Positions 17,258 to 26,316 of a stretch of 64,000 nt of DNA are shown here, piece after piece (position 1 is the stretch's first letter; every line of letters starts with the position of its first letter). This DNA is from Paraburkholderia youngii (GTDB lineage Bacteria; Pseudomonadota; Gammaproteobacteria; Burkholderiales; Burkholderiaceae): assembly GCF_013366925.1 (NCBI RefSeq), contig NZ_JAALDK010000001.1, positions 1,743,089-1,807,088 on the forward strand. The letters are read 5' to 3'. The position numbers and the translations under genes were made by a program. Below the pieces are notes generated by a model. That model had not been told where the DNA came from. It saw only the letters and a list, made by a program, of their open reading frames with translations, and searched no databases.

Positions 17258-17265
17258 CGTGTTTG
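17258..17265. repeat. Target-site duplication of the IS66 element (right)
   Basis: CGTGTTTG, identical to 14167-14174, directly outside the right inverted repeat. Confidence 0.9.
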
Positions 17266-18132
17266 AGACACTTCATCCAATTCACCCTGAACGGCGAATC
17301 ATGTGTTCGATGCCGTGAGTGAACAGCGCGACATGACAGCAACTCTAGGATGCAAGCGGTGTGGCGGTCCACTGCACAATGGCTTACCTACATCTATGTG
17401 TCGATGGGAAGTAGCGTCATGTCATAGCTAACCCAAAGTGTATTTGCGTCTTCGCGTGGCCTACTCTAGATTGGCTCGTAGGCGGAAAGCCTTCTTGTGG
17501 ATTTCAGGAAAGCGGCTGACCTGCGCAACCCGAGGGACTAATTTTCTTTAAAGCCATTGACGCGGCGGCGTTGAGTGTCTCCCCGCTTGGTGGCCTGGAT
17601 CTCCTCGGCCAGCTCGTCATGCACATACCACCGAGATTCGTGGGCAACCGGGTGCCGCAATGGGCATCGTCTCCGTTGCTTCCGGACCTACGGATCGGGT
17701 TCGAGGTCGTGCTCATCGGCGCACCGCTGATTGTGACCGCGATCTAACCCTCGTTGCTATCGCTCCCTGAGAACCGGAGCAATCAGTGGTCTGCTTCACC
17801 AATTGGTGAACTTGAACATCGAGCGTTTACACCATCGGAGAATGGTGTGTCTTGAAATCTCCGATTATCCTTTTGTCTAAGACGTCCTAAATGAATGAGG
17901 AAAAGAACAGAAGAGTTTACGAATTGAACACTTCCGAGCGTCTCAGGCAAGGCAGGCGCCTGTTGTTAATACTCGTTCCAGGTGTGAGGACGCATGCGGC
18001 AGCGAACGCAACATGCATCCACGCGCACGATGCAGCGCCACGCGTTGAGCATTTCACGCAGTTTATATGAGCCAGTCTCCGCTTGCCGTCTCAGTCGAAA
18101 CAGGCCGCGCAGTTTTGATACGGATTTCAACT
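17266..18132. other. Intergenic region with one possible gene remnant
   Basis: About 870 bases without an intact gene, more A+T-rich near 17870-17930. A start-less plus-strand frame at 17542-17748 reads protein-like (SVSPLGGLDLLGQLVMH, IGFEVVLIGAPLIVTAI), which could be the 3' end of a lost membrane-protein gene; I cannot name it. Control sequences for the dehydrogenase operon at 18133 should lie in the right part, but no clear promoter is visible. Confidence 0.45.
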
Positions 18133-18879
18133 ATGTCAGACTCTCCTCTCACGTCACGCCGCGGCTTCCTGCGCACGGCGGCAGTACTCGTTCCTGCAGG
18201 AGCACTTGCCGGCTGCGAACGCGGCTCGCGAGCTTCCCCCGGTACTGCGCAGCAAGGCGGCCAGCCTTCCGAGTCCGCGGGTGTGGCGCATCAAGTCCAC
18301 GGAGACTACAAGCCGCGCTTTTTCGACGCCCGTGAGTGGGCGTTCCTGCAAGCGGCCGTGGACCGCATGATTCCCGCGGATTCCGAAGGCCCTGGCGCGC
18401 TAGCGGCCGGCGTGCCCGAATTCATCGATCGGCAGATGGACACGCCCTACGCGCACGGCGCGCTCTGGTACATGCAGGGGCCGTTTCAGCAAGGCGTGCC
18501 CGAACTCGGCTATCAGTTGAAGCTCGTGCCGCGCGACATCTACCGGCTCGCCATCAAGGCCGTGAACGCGTACTGCTCGAAGGCCTACGGCAAGGACTTC
18601 GACGCGCTCGACGCCAATACGCGCGACAGCGTGCTGACGGCGCTCGAAGCGGGCAAGGTCGACATGGACGGCGTGCCCGCCTCCGTGTTCTTCGGCCAGT
18701 TGCTGCAGAACACGCGCGAAGGCTACTTCTGCGACCCGATCCACGGCGGCAACCGCGACATGGCCGCGTGGAAGATGATCGGCTTCCCCGGCGCGCGCGC
18801 CGACTTCATGGATTTCGTGAACCAGAACGGCAAGCCCTATCCGTACGGCCCGGTTTCGATCAACGGGGAGCGTGCGTAA
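18133..18879 (+). CDS. Gluconate 2-dehydrogenase-type subunit 3 (gamma), Tat-exported
   Basis: 248 residues from ATG 18133. A twin-arginine signal (TSRRGFLRTAAVLVPAGALA) is followed by a Cys, so the protein may be both Tat-exported and lipidated. The mature part has the subunit-3 fold (FDAREWAFLQAAVDRMIPADS, GVPEFIDRQMDTPYAHGA, FFGQLLQNTREGYFCDPIHG). It acts as the chaperone-like small subunit that carries the flavoprotein across the membrane. Its TAA is followed immediately by the ATG of the flavoprotein gene. An upstream ATG at 18067 would displace the Tat motif and is not preferred. Confidence 0.88.
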   Translation: MSDSPLTSRRGFLRTAAVLVPAGALAGCERGSRASPGTAQQGGQPSESAGVAHQVHGDYKPRFFDAREWAFLQAAVDRMIPADSEGPGALAAGVPEFIDRQMDTPYAHGALWYMQGPFQQGVPELGYQLKLVPRDIYRLAIKAVNAYCSKAYGKDFDALDANTRDSVLTALEAGKVDMDGVPASVFFGQLLQNTREGYFCDPIHGGNRDMAAWKMIGFPGARADFMDFVNQNGKPYPYGPVSINGERA

Positions 18880-20655
18880 ATGACCCAGAAGAAACCGCAT
18901 GTCGATGCCGTGGTGGTCGGCTTCGGCTGGACCGGCGCGATCCTCGCAAAGGAACTGACCGAGGCGGGCCTGAAGGTGGTGGCGCTGGAGCGCGGCGAGT
19001 ACCGCGACACCTACCCGGACGGCGCATACCCCAACACAATCGACGAGCTCACGCACAACGTCCGCAAGAAGCTCTTCCTGGATCTTTCAAAGACCACGGT
19101 CTCGATCCGCCACGGCGTGAACGACACGGCGCTGCCCTACCGCCAGCTTGCGGCGTTCCTGCCCGGCGAAGGCGTGGGCGGCGCGGGCCTGCACTGGTCA
19201 GGCGTGCATTTCCGCATCACGCCGGAAGAGCTGCGCATGAAGAGCCACTATGAGGAGCGCTACGGCAAGAAGTTTATCCCCGCAGGCATGACGATCCAGG
19301 ACTACGGCGTGAGCTACGACGAACTGGAACCGCACTTCGACTTCGCCGAGAAGGTGTTCGGCACCTCGGGCCAGGCGTACAAGGTGCAGGGCAACGTGGT
19401 CGGCGACGGCAATGTGTTCGAGGCGGCGCGCAGCGACAACTTTCCGTTGCCCGCGCAATTGAACACGTATTCCGCGCAGCGCTTTTACGACGCAGCGAAA
19501 GCGCTCGGCCTGCATCCCTACCGACTACCCTCGGCCAACACCTCGGGCCCGTACACCAACCCCTATGGCGTGCAGATGGGCCCATGCAACTTCTGTGGCT
19601 ACTGCAGCGGCTACGCGTGCTACATGTACTCAAAGGCCTCGCCGAACCTCAACATCCTGCCCGCGCTCAAGCAGGAGAAGCATTTCGAGCTCCGCTCAAA
19701 GTGCCACGTGCTGCGCGTCGAGCTCGACGACACGAAAAAACACGCCACGGGCGTCACTTACGTCGATCCCGCGGGCCAGGAAGTGTTCCAGCCCGCCGAT
19801 CTCGTGATCGTCGCCGCGTTCCAGTATCACAACGTGCACCTCTTGCTGCTCTCGGGCATCGGCAAGCCCTATGACCCGATTTCGGGCGAAGGCGTGGTGG
19901 GCCGCAACTTCGCATACCAGAACCTCTCGACCATCACGGCTTTCTTCGACAAGGACACGTGGACGAATCCGTTCATCGGCGCGGGCGGCAACGGCGTGGC
20001 CGTGGACGACTTCAACGCCGACAACTTCGACCACGGGCCGCTTGGCTTCGTCGGCGGCTCGCCGCTCTGGGTGAACCAGGCGGGCGTGAAGCCGATCAGC
20101 GGCATCGCCACACCCCCGGGCACGCCGAACTGGGGCGCCGGGTGGAAGAAGGCCGTGAAGGACCACTATGCGCACACCATTTCGATGGACGCGCACGGCT
20201 CCAATATGTCGTACCGCGACGTGTACCTCGACCTCGATCCGACCTATCGCGACTCGTACGGTCAACCGCTCTTGCGCATGACCTTCGACTGGAAGGACAA
20301 CGACATCAAGATGGCGCGGTACGTGACGGGCCAGATGCAGAAGATCGCCGAGGCGATGGGCCCAAAGGCCATCAACGTCTACACGCGCGAATTCGGCGCG
20401 CACTTCGACTCGCGCCGCTACCAGACCACTCATCTCGTGGGCGGCGCCGTGATGGGCACCGATCCGAAGACGAGCGTCATCAATCGCTATCTGCAATGCT
20501 GGGACGTGCCCAATGTGTTCGTGATGGGCGCATCCGCGTTCCCGCAGGGGATCGGCTACAACCCCACCGGCCTCGTCGCCGCTCTCGCCTACTGGTCCGC
20601 GAAAGCGATTCGCAGCCAGTATCTGAAGAACCCCGGCCCTCTGGTGAGCGTATGA
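18880..20655 (+). CDS. GMC-type FAD dehydrogenase, large subunit of a periplasmic polyol/aldonate dehydrogenase
   Basis: 591 residues. The N-terminal FAD fold shows VDAVVVGFGWTGAILAKEL, a C-rich segment CNFCGYCSGYACYMYSKA occurs mid-protein, and the GMC C-terminal domain ends with VMGASAFPQGIGYNPTGLV, preceded by HLVGGAVMGTDP. The CXXC-rich segment is characteristic of the gluconate/sorbitol/fructose dehydrogenase class, where it holds an Fe-S cluster or disulfide. The subunit has no signal of its own; export would rely on subunit 3. Electrons pass to the cytochrome c encoded next. The substrate cannot be decided from sequence: gluconate, 2-ketogluconate and other polyols are possible. Confidence 0.88.
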   Translation: MTQKKPHVDAVVVGFGWTGAILAKELTEAGLKVVALERGEYRDTYPDGAYPNTIDELTHNVRKKLFLDLSKTTVSIRHGVNDTALPYRQLAAFLPGEGVGGAGLHWSGVHFRITPEELRMKSHYEERYGKKFIPAGMTIQDYGVSYDELEPHFDFAEKVFGTSGQAYKVQGNVVGDGNVFEAARSDNFPLPAQLNTYSAQRFYDAAKALGLHPYRLPSANTSGPYTNPYGVQMGPCNFCGYCSGYACYMYSKASPNLNILPALKQEKHFELRSKCHVLRVELDDTKKHATGVTYVDPAGQEVFQPADLVIVAAFQYHNVHLLLLSGIGKPYDPISGEGVVGRNFAYQNLSTITAFFDKDTWTNPFIGAGGNGVAVDDFNADNFDHGPLGFVGGSPLWVNQAGVKPISGIATPPGTPNWGAGWKKAVKDHYAHTISMDAHGSNMSYRDVYLDLDPTYRDSYGQPLLRMTFDWKDNDIKMARYVTGQMQKIAEAMGPKAINVYTREFGAHFDSRRYQTTHLVGGAVMGTDPKTSVINRYLQCWDVPNVFVMGASAFPQGIGYNPTGLVAALAYWSAKAIRSQYLKNPGPLVSV

Positions 20656-20662
20656 GAAGCCC

Positions 20663-22081
20663 ATGACGATCATGAAGAAAAACCTGGTCCCCATGCGATT
20701 CGCTCGTAAAAGCGCACGCGGCGCACTGCGCCGCCTGAACCCCGTTTCGAAGGCGGCGATCACGCTCGCCGCCTGTGCTGTGTTATCCATGGCGTTTGCG
20801 CTGCTCACGGCCCGTGCCGCCAACGCCACTGCCAAGCCCGCAGACCCCGACCTCGTCGCGCACGGCGAGTACCTCGCTCGCGCTGGCGACTGTATCGCTT
20901 GCCATACCGCCCAGGGCGGCAAGCCCTTCGCGGGCGGACTGAAGTTCGATACGCCCATCGGCGCGATCTACTCCACGAACATTACGCCCGACGCCGGGAG
21001 CGGCATCGGAAAATGGAGCTACGACGATTTCGCGAAAGCCGTGCGCCAGGGCGTGCGCCCGAACGGCGAAACGCTCTACCCGGCGATGCCCTACCCGTCG
21101 TACGCGCGCCTTTCCGACGACGACACGAGGGCGCTCTACGCGTACTTCATGCAGGGCGTCGCGCCCGTACACGCACAGAACCGCGCCGCGGAAATCCGTT
21201 GGCCGCTCTCGATGCGCTGGCCGCTTTCGATCTGGCGCACGCTATTTGCGCCCAAGGTGCAGGTGTTCGACGGCTCGCACTATAGCGACACGGTCGTCGC
21301 GCGCGGCGCATATCTCGTGCAGGGCCTGGGCCATTGCGGCGCGTGCCACACACCGCGGGCGCGCACGATGCAGGAACTCGCGCTCACCGACCTCGAAGGC
21401 GACGACTTCCTCGCGGGCGGCGCACCGATCGACGGCTGGGTGCCGTCGAACCTGCGCGGCAACGCGCGCACGGGCATCGGCGCGTGGTCCGAGGACGACA
21501 TCGTGCAGTTCCTCAAATCGGGCCGCAATCTGCACACGGCCGCTTTCGGCGGCATGACCGACGTGGTTCAGCACAGCATGCAGCACATGACCGATGCGGA
21601 CCTGCTCGCGATGGCTCGGTACCTCAAGACACTGCCCTCGAACGACCCGAAGGAAACGCCCTACGCCTATAACGCCATCGCCGCGAACGCGCTGCAAAGC
21701 GGCGACGCGAGCGCACGCGGCGCAGCCGTCTATCGCGACAACTGCATGGCCTGCCACCGCAGCGACGGGCGCGGCTACACGCGCGTGTTTCCGGCGCTCG
21801 GCGGCAATCCGGTGGTGCAGGGCAAAGACCCCACATCGTTGATTCATGTACTGCTCAGCGGCAACACGCTCGAAGGCACGAAATCGGCGCCCTCGCCGTT
21901 CACGATGCCGGCGTTCGGCTGGCGCCTGTCCGATCAGGACGTAGCCGATGTGGCCACCTTCGTGCGCTTCAACTGGGGCAACACCGGCGCGCCGGTCATC
22001 GCCGACGACGTCGCCAAGGTCCGCAAGATGGTGGCCGTCAACGCGCCCGAACTGCCGCCGGGCGCCTCGTTCAAGCACTAA
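20663..22081 (+). CDS. Three-haem cytochrome c subunit of the GMC dehydrogenase
   Basis: 472 residues. An N-terminal membrane helix/signal (AAITLAACAVLSMAFALLTA) is followed by three c-type haem sites: CIACH, CGACH and CMACH. Each is followed by a methionine-rich region typical of class I c domains (DGWVPSNLRGNARTGIGAW between the second and third). It is the electron-transfer subunit that connects the flavoprotein to the quinone pool in the inner membrane. The gap to the flavoprotein gene is only seven bases. An internal ATG at 20672 is an alternative start without effect on the signal. Confidence 0.9.
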   Translation: MTIMKKNLVPMRFARKSARGALRRLNPVSKAAITLAACAVLSMAFALLTARAANATAKPADPDLVAHGEYLARAGDCIACHTAQGGKPFAGGLKFDTPIGAIYSTNITPDAGSGIGKWSYDDFAKAVRQGVRPNGETLYPAMPYPSYARLSDDDTRALYAYFMQGVAPVHAQNRAAEIRWPLSMRWPLSIWRTLFAPKVQVFDGSHYSDTVVARGAYLVQGLGHCGACHTPRARTMQELALTDLEGDDFLAGGAPIDGWVPSNLRGNARTGIGAWSEDDIVQFLKSGRNLHTAAFGGMTDVVQHSMQHMTDADLLAMARYLKTLPSNDPKETPYAYNAIAANALQSGDASARGAAVYRDNCMACHRSDGRGYTRVFPALGGNPVVQGKDPTSLIHVLLSGNTLEGTKSAPSPFTMPAFGWRLSDQDVADVATFVRFNWGNTGAPVIADDVAKVRKMVAVNAPELPPGASFKH

Positions 22082-22202
22082 CGCTAACGCCAATGCAGTA
22101 ACTCGCTGGCGCTTTCAGTCGCGTTTTCTTCCAGCACCCGTCGCTGGCCGGCTGGGCCGTTCCACTCGTGTAACGGTCCATTGTTAATGGTCGTGATAGC
22201 AC

Positions 22203-22358
22203 ATGATCAAAAAGCTTCTGATTTCTGCACCGATTCTCTTGTCGCTAGCGGAAACAGCGGCGGCGCAAAGCGCCGTCGCGCTTTACGTCGATGCGGGTAT
22301 TACCTACCGCAGCAACGAACGCACCAGCAACACCGGCGCGAGCCAATGCCACTGTTAG
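22203..22358 (+). pseudogene. Truncated outer-membrane porin (5' remnant)
   Basis: 51 codons read MIKKLLISAPILLSLAET, a signal peptide, then AQSAVALYVDAGITYRSNER, which corresponds to the first beta-strand of Gram-negative trimeric porins, where the usual form is SSVTLYG..DAGI. Two residues of that motif are missing. The frame stops at 22358, four bases into the end of the convergent hydrolase gene, and the remaining ~300 residues of a porin are absent. This is the 5' stub of a deleted porin gene. Confidence 0.65.
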
Positions 22359-23134
22359 CGGACTTTGCTTGCCGCTGCGATGATCGCGTCGGCAACCGCC
22401 TTCGGCTGACTCAACATCGGGACGTGACTCGAGTTGACATGCGTCGTCGTTGCGCCGATCTGTTTGGCCATCGCTTCCTCGGCGTGCGGATCGATCATCC
22501 GATCCTGGTTGGCGACCAGGTACCATGACGGCTTCGTGTGCCACGCTGCGGTGCCCACCTTGTCGTCCAGGGCGCCCGCGAACCAGGGGCCCTGGGTCGC
22601 GGCGAGGATGCGCGCTTGCGCCGGCGGCAGGTCCTGGGCGAAATCGTTCACCACGCCTTTGGTGGACAACGTCAGGAAATTCGCGGAGTCTTTCTTGAAC
22701 TCGCCCGCCCCGGGCGTCGCCGGCTTGCCTTTGAACAAGTCGTTGACCGATTCGCCGCTATCCGGGACGAGAGCGGCGACGTACACGAGTGCCTTGACCT
22801 TGTCGTCGTTGCCGGCCTGGGTGATTACGGCGCCGCCCCACGAATGGCCGACGAGCACGACCGGACCGGTTTGCTGGTCGATTGCGCGCTGGGTGGCTGC
22901 CGTGTCATCCGCAAGCGAGCTGAGCGGGTTCTGAACCGCAACCACGTGAAGACCGCGCGCTTCGAGCAACGGGATCACCTTGTCCCAACTCGATCCGTCG
23001 GCGAAAGCGCCGTGCACCAGGACGATATTCGTTCCTTTCAGATCCTGCGGCGGGGCGGCAAGGGCGGCGTTCAGCGAAAATGCGCTCCCGATCAATAGCG
23101 CCGAAGCGAGATATCTCTTCAACTGATGGTTCAT
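22355..23134 (-). CDS. Secreted alpha/beta hydrolase
   Basis: 259 residues with a signal peptide (ALLIGSAFSLNAALAAPP). The alpha/beta hydrolase fold shows NIVLVHGAFADGSSWDKVIP (oxyanion loop), the nucleophile elbow GHSWGG with the catalytic Ser, and a late His in HVNSSHVPMLSQPKAVA. It resembles the secreted hydrolases of the EstA/salicylate-esterase-like group common in Burkholderia; the substrate is unknown. It is a paralogue of the hydrolase at 26317, which has the same architecture. It stands alone, convergent with the porin stub. Confidence 0.85.
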   Translation of the reverse strand: MNHQLKRYLASALLIGSAFSLNAALAAPPQDLKGTNIVLVHGAFADGSSWDKVIPLLEARGLHVVAVQNPLSSLADDTAATQRAIDQQTGPVVLVGHSWGGAVITQAGNDDKVKALVYVAALVPDSGESVNDLFKGKPATPGAGEFKKDSANFLTLSTKGVVNDFAQDLPPAQARILAATQGPWFAGALDDKVGTAAWHTKPSWYLVANQDRMIDPHAEEAMAKQIGATTTHVNSSHVPMLSQPKAVADAIIAAASKVR

Positions 23135-23297
23135 GATGGGCGTTTCCTCAAGGGTGTAGAGTGAGCCACCAGTATCGCGAGCAGCCTGTCCGGACGGTAT
23201 CGGTCAAATAACCGACCCCGCCGCAAGCCGGCGATGGGCATCGTGCCCATCCTGGATGGACGCCATTTAGGCCCGAGTCCTAGGGGCATCGTCAGAG

Positions 23298-24767
23298 ATG
23301 AACGACGACGGTTTCGCAATTCGTGTTTTCGACGCGGTCAAAGCGCTTGCCTTTATCGGCGACCTCAGCATGGGCCAACCGACCGACCACTCGTCGCGCA
23401 CGGCGTGGCTCGCGGCCCGGCTGGCCCGCGCGTCCGGTCTCGACGAATCCAGCCGCACCGCGGCGGTGGAGGCTTCGCTGTTGCGCTGGTCCGGTTGCAC
23501 CGCGAATGCGTCGGGATTCACCGATGTGCTCGGCGACGATGTCGCGGGGCGAGAGGCCATGCTGGCGCTGCGACCCGACTGGGCAGGACCGCTTGAAGCG
23601 CTCGGCGGGGTGAGGGTCGCTCTGACGCCCCTGACTCAGATCCATTGCGAGGTGTCCAGCGAAGTCGCGCGGATCATGGGACTTGAGCGCGAGACCGAGG
23701 CCACCCTGCGGCACATCTTCGAGAAGTGGGACGGCAGCGGCATGCCAGACCGGTTGCCCGGCGCCGCGGTGCCGGATGCCGTATTCGTGGTGTGGCTGGC
23801 CGGCGACCTGGAAATATTCAGCCGTGTCTACGGACTCGGGCGTGCGCTCAAATCGATCGCCCACCAGGCCGACGCGCGCTATCCGCGGCGTTTGGCGATG
23901 ATCGTCATCGCGCAGGCGTCGCAATGGCTGGATGCTCTGGAGCATACCGAAGTGGCTCGGGCCGACAACGAGCTGATGACGCCGCAGATGCGCCAGACGA
24001 CGTCGGCCGAACTCATCGCCGACGTCATCGATCTCAAGCTGCCGTGGATGACGGGATTCTCGCGCGCAGTCGCGGCGACGGCCGCCACGTGCTGCGCACG
24101 GCTCGCGCTCGACGCAGCGGCACAGGACCGCCTCTACTGCGCAGGCCTGATTCACGGCATAGGGCGCGCGGCAGTGCCCAATGCGCTGTGGCAATCGGCG
24201 GGACGTCTATCCGCATCCGCGTGGGAAAAAGTACGGCTCGTCCCGTATTGGACCGCGCGCGCGGGCAAGCAGACCGGGGCGCTCGCGCAGGTCGCCGAGC
24301 TTGCATCGTACGCATACGAACGGCTCGACGGCTCTGGGTATTTTCGAGGCGTGAGCGGCGAAGCGTTGACGCTCGAGGCGCGTATTCTCGCCGCGTCAGT
24401 GGCGTGGGTCGCCCTGCGCTCCCTGCGGCCCTGGCGCGACGCCATGCCGGCGGACGAAGCAGAGAAGGTGTTACGCGCGGAAGCGGACCAGGGACGATTC
24501 GATAGCGATGTCGTCGATGCGTTGATCGTTTCCAGGCCTACGCCACGTGGCGGCACCCGCTCGCGGCAGCAGGCGGCGAGTCTGTCGGCGCGTGAAACGG
24601 ACGTGCTACGTGCGATCAGCCTCGGTGCGAGCAACAAGGAGATCGCTCGCGAACTGGCGCTGAGTCCGAGCACGGTGCGCACCCATGTCGAAAGCGTGTT
24701 TCGCAAGCTCGGCTGCTCCACGCGTGCTGCGGCGACATTGAAGGGCTCGACCATGGGGCTGCTGTGA
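23298..24767 (+). CDS. HD-GYP-like (degenerate) domain fused to LuxR-type HTH
   Basis: 489 residues. Two segments resemble HD-GYP phosphodiesterase signatures but are altered: FEKWDGSGMPDRL near residue 145 and YERLDGSGYFRG near 345, with HGIGR in place of HDIGK near 290. The metal-binding HD pairs therefore look incomplete, and cyclic-di-GMP hydrolysis is doubtful. The C-terminal ~65 residues are a LuxR HTH (LSARETDVLRAISLGASNKE, ELALSPSTVRTHVESVFRKL). This looks like a transcription factor with a cyclic-nucleotide- or ligand-sensing HD-like domain. It is transcribed divergently from the hydrolase gene. Similar proteins are known in actinobacteria and Burkholderia. Confidence 0.75.
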   Translation: MNDDGFAIRVFDAVKALAFIGDLSMGQPTDHSSRTAWLAARLARASGLDESSRTAAVEASLLRWSGCTANASGFTDVLGDDVAGREAMLALRPDWAGPLEALGGVRVALTPLTQIHCEVSSEVARIMGLERETEATLRHIFEKWDGSGMPDRLPGAAVPDAVFVVWLAGDLEIFSRVYGLGRALKSIAHQADARYPRRLAMIVIAQASQWLDALEHTEVARADNELMTPQMRQTTSAELIADVIDLKLPWMTGFSRAVAATAATCCARLALDAAAQDRLYCAGLIHGIGRAAVPNALWQSAGRLSASAWEKVRLVPYWTARAGKQTGALAQVAELASYAYERLDGSGYFRGVSGEALTLEARILAASVAWVALRSLRPWRDAMPADEAEKVLRAEADQGRFDSDVVDALIVSRPTPRGGTRSRQQAASLSARETDVLRAISLGASNKEIARELALSPSTVRTHVESVFRKLGCSTRAAATLKGSTMGLL

Positions 24768-24854
24768 GCGGGCTGGCGGCCGATCAGCCGTTTCCTAAAG
24801 GCTGCTGGTACTGACGCGCCCACGGCCACCGCATACTCCAATAGTCGATAAGAC

Positions 24855-25814
24855 TCACGACCCCCGCAACTCACGGACCCCCTTACCTATCCGCCGCCGA
24901 AGTAGCGTCCGCAATGTGACGCCGTCTGCGTAGCCGACCTGCTCGGCGATGCGATCCACGCTGTCCTTGCTCGTTTTCAGCAGATGAACGGCGCGCTCGA
25001 CCCGCAGATCCTGTATGTACTCGACGGGCGTTTTACCGAGCACTTCATTCAGACGCCGCGTCAACGTTCGCGTGGACGTAGCCAATGCGTTCGCGACGTC
25101 GTCAAGGGCGATGGCCGTGTCGAGGTGTTCGCGCACCCAGCGGTCGAAACGCTCGACGAGCGGGTCCGAATGGGCCAGGTGATCGGAGATCGCAAAGGCC
25201 GACTGCGAGGGTCGCGAATCGAATACGAGGTACTTGCCCACCAACGCCGCAAGCTCCGGGCTGTTGTTGCGGATCAACCAGAGCGCCAGGTCGAGATGGC
25301 TCAGGGCGGCCCCTGCCGTCACTGTGTCGCCGCTGGGAACCACGATGCGATGCACATCCAGATGCACGCGCGGGTAACGTTGCCGAAACACCGGCGAGAG
25401 CCACCAGGTGGTGGTGGCTTCGCCCCCGTCGAGCAAGCCGCTTTCGGCCAGCACGAAGGTGCCCGTGCAGGCAGCGCCGATATGGGCGCCGGCATGGTGC
25501 CACGAGCGCAATGCACCTAGCGCTTCGATCACGTCGGCCCGGCCGAGCGAAGGCACGAGCAGGTCCGTCGTCGTCCTGTTGAGCGCGGGTACGACGACCC
25601 AGTCCGGGGCGGCCGCATCTCTCATATCGCGGACGGGAACCTGCAGCCCAAGCGCGGTGCGCACTTCTGAGCGCATCCCTACAACGGTGATATCGAAGCC
25701 CGGTGTGGCCATCCCCGTCGCGCGCGCGAGTTCGTTGGCCGTCGTCAAGGCGTCGAGCACCGTGGTGAGGCCGGTGTCGAACACCCCCTCGAGCGCGAGG
25801 ACATATATTCGCAT
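24855..25814 (-). CDS. GlxA-type AraC-family regulator
   Basis: 319 residues. The N-terminal DJ-1/PfpI-like domain includes MRIYVLALEGVFDTGLTT, IGAACTGTFVLAESGLLDGG and VTAGAALSHLDLALWLI. The C-terminal AraC HTH has LDDVANALATSTRTLTRRLN and RIAEQVGYADGVTLRTLLRR. It is divergent from the monooxygenase-fold gene at 25923 across a 108-bp interval that contains a short palindrome, the usual layout for a local regulator. It probably controls 25923 and perhaps the hydrolase at 26317; the ligand is unknown. Confidence 0.88.
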   Translation of the reverse strand: MRIYVLALEGVFDTGLTTVLDALTTANELARATGMATPGFDITVVGMRSEVRTALGLQVPVRDMRDAAAPDWVVVPALNRTTTDLLVPSLGRADVIEALGALRSWHHAGAHIGAACTGTFVLAESGLLDGGEATTTWWLSPVFRQRYPRVHLDVHRIVVPSGDTVTAGAALSHLDLALWLIRNNSPELAALVGKYLVFDSRPSQSAFAISDHLAHSDPLVERFDRWVREHLDTAIALDDVANALATSTRTLTRRLNEVLGKTPVEYIQDLRVERAVHLLKTSKDSVDRIAEQVGYADGVTLRTLLRRRIGKGVRELRGS

Positions 25815-25883
25815 GGCGGGATTGATACCAAAATTGTCGATTGAGACAGTATTCTCCCAGGCGCTCCATTTGTAAAGTTTGGC

Positions 25884-25894
25884 TCACCGGGTGA
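25884..25894. promoter_or_regulatory. Short palindrome, possible operator
   Basis: TCACCGGGTGA is a perfect inverted repeat around its central base. It lies between two divergent genes (regulator at 25814, target candidate at 25923), 28 bases upstream of the latter. Its use as an operator is inferred from position only. Confidence 0.35.
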
Positions 25895-25922
25895 ATGGAT
25901 CACGCGGAACTGGAGAGCAAAG

Positions 25923-26228
25923 ATGATCACGAAAGCGCTATTCGTACGACTTGAAGCCAAGCCGGGCAAGGAGCAGGCGGTCGCAGACTTCCTCGACACT
26001 GGCCTCGAACTCACGAATCGGGAGGCGACCACACCGATCTGGTTCGCCCTCAGACTGTCACCGACGACGTTCGGCGTCTTCGACGCCTTTGCGAGCGAAG
26101 AGGATCGCCAGGCACACCTGCACGGGAGCATGGCCGGTGCCCTGATGGCTCGGGTCGACGAGATGCTTGCGAGCCCTCCGTCGCTAGAACCGATCGACGT
26201 TCTGGCTATGAAGAACAGGCTGCCGTGA
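25923..26228 (+). CDS. Antibiotic biosynthesis monooxygenase-fold (ABM) protein
   Basis: 101 residues, the usual size for a dimeric alpha+beta-barrel ABM protein. The pattern ALFVRLEAKPGKEQAVADFL at the N-terminus and FDAFASEEDRQAHLHGSMA in the second half are typical of this fold, which includes quinol monooxygenases and haem-degrading enzymes. No haem-binding residue pattern is obvious. An AGAGCAAAG site lies just upstream of the ATG. It is divergent from the GlxA regulator and 88 bases upstream of the secreted hydrolase, so the two may be co-transcribed. Confidence 0.82.
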   Translation: MITKALFVRLEAKPGKEQAVADFLDTGLELTNREATTPIWFALRLSPTTFGVFDAFASEEDRQAHLHGSMAGALMARVDEMLASPPSLEPIDVLAMKNRLP

Positions 26229-26316
26229 TTCGCGGTTAGCCATCACCGATCAATCCTCGCCCGTCAAGCGCGATTGCGCGAAACGACGGCACTTAGGTAA
26301 AACCTTGGAGCTTCAA

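Noticed and set aside
17504-17716. 70-codon minus-strand frame right of the IS66 element
   Set aside because: The opposite frame reads more like protein; this one is Ser/Arg/Pro-rich without start context.
19696-20958. Minus-strand open frame opposite the GMC dehydrogenase and cytochrome genes
   Set aside because: Antisense artefact with no family match; it spans the boundary of two real genes.
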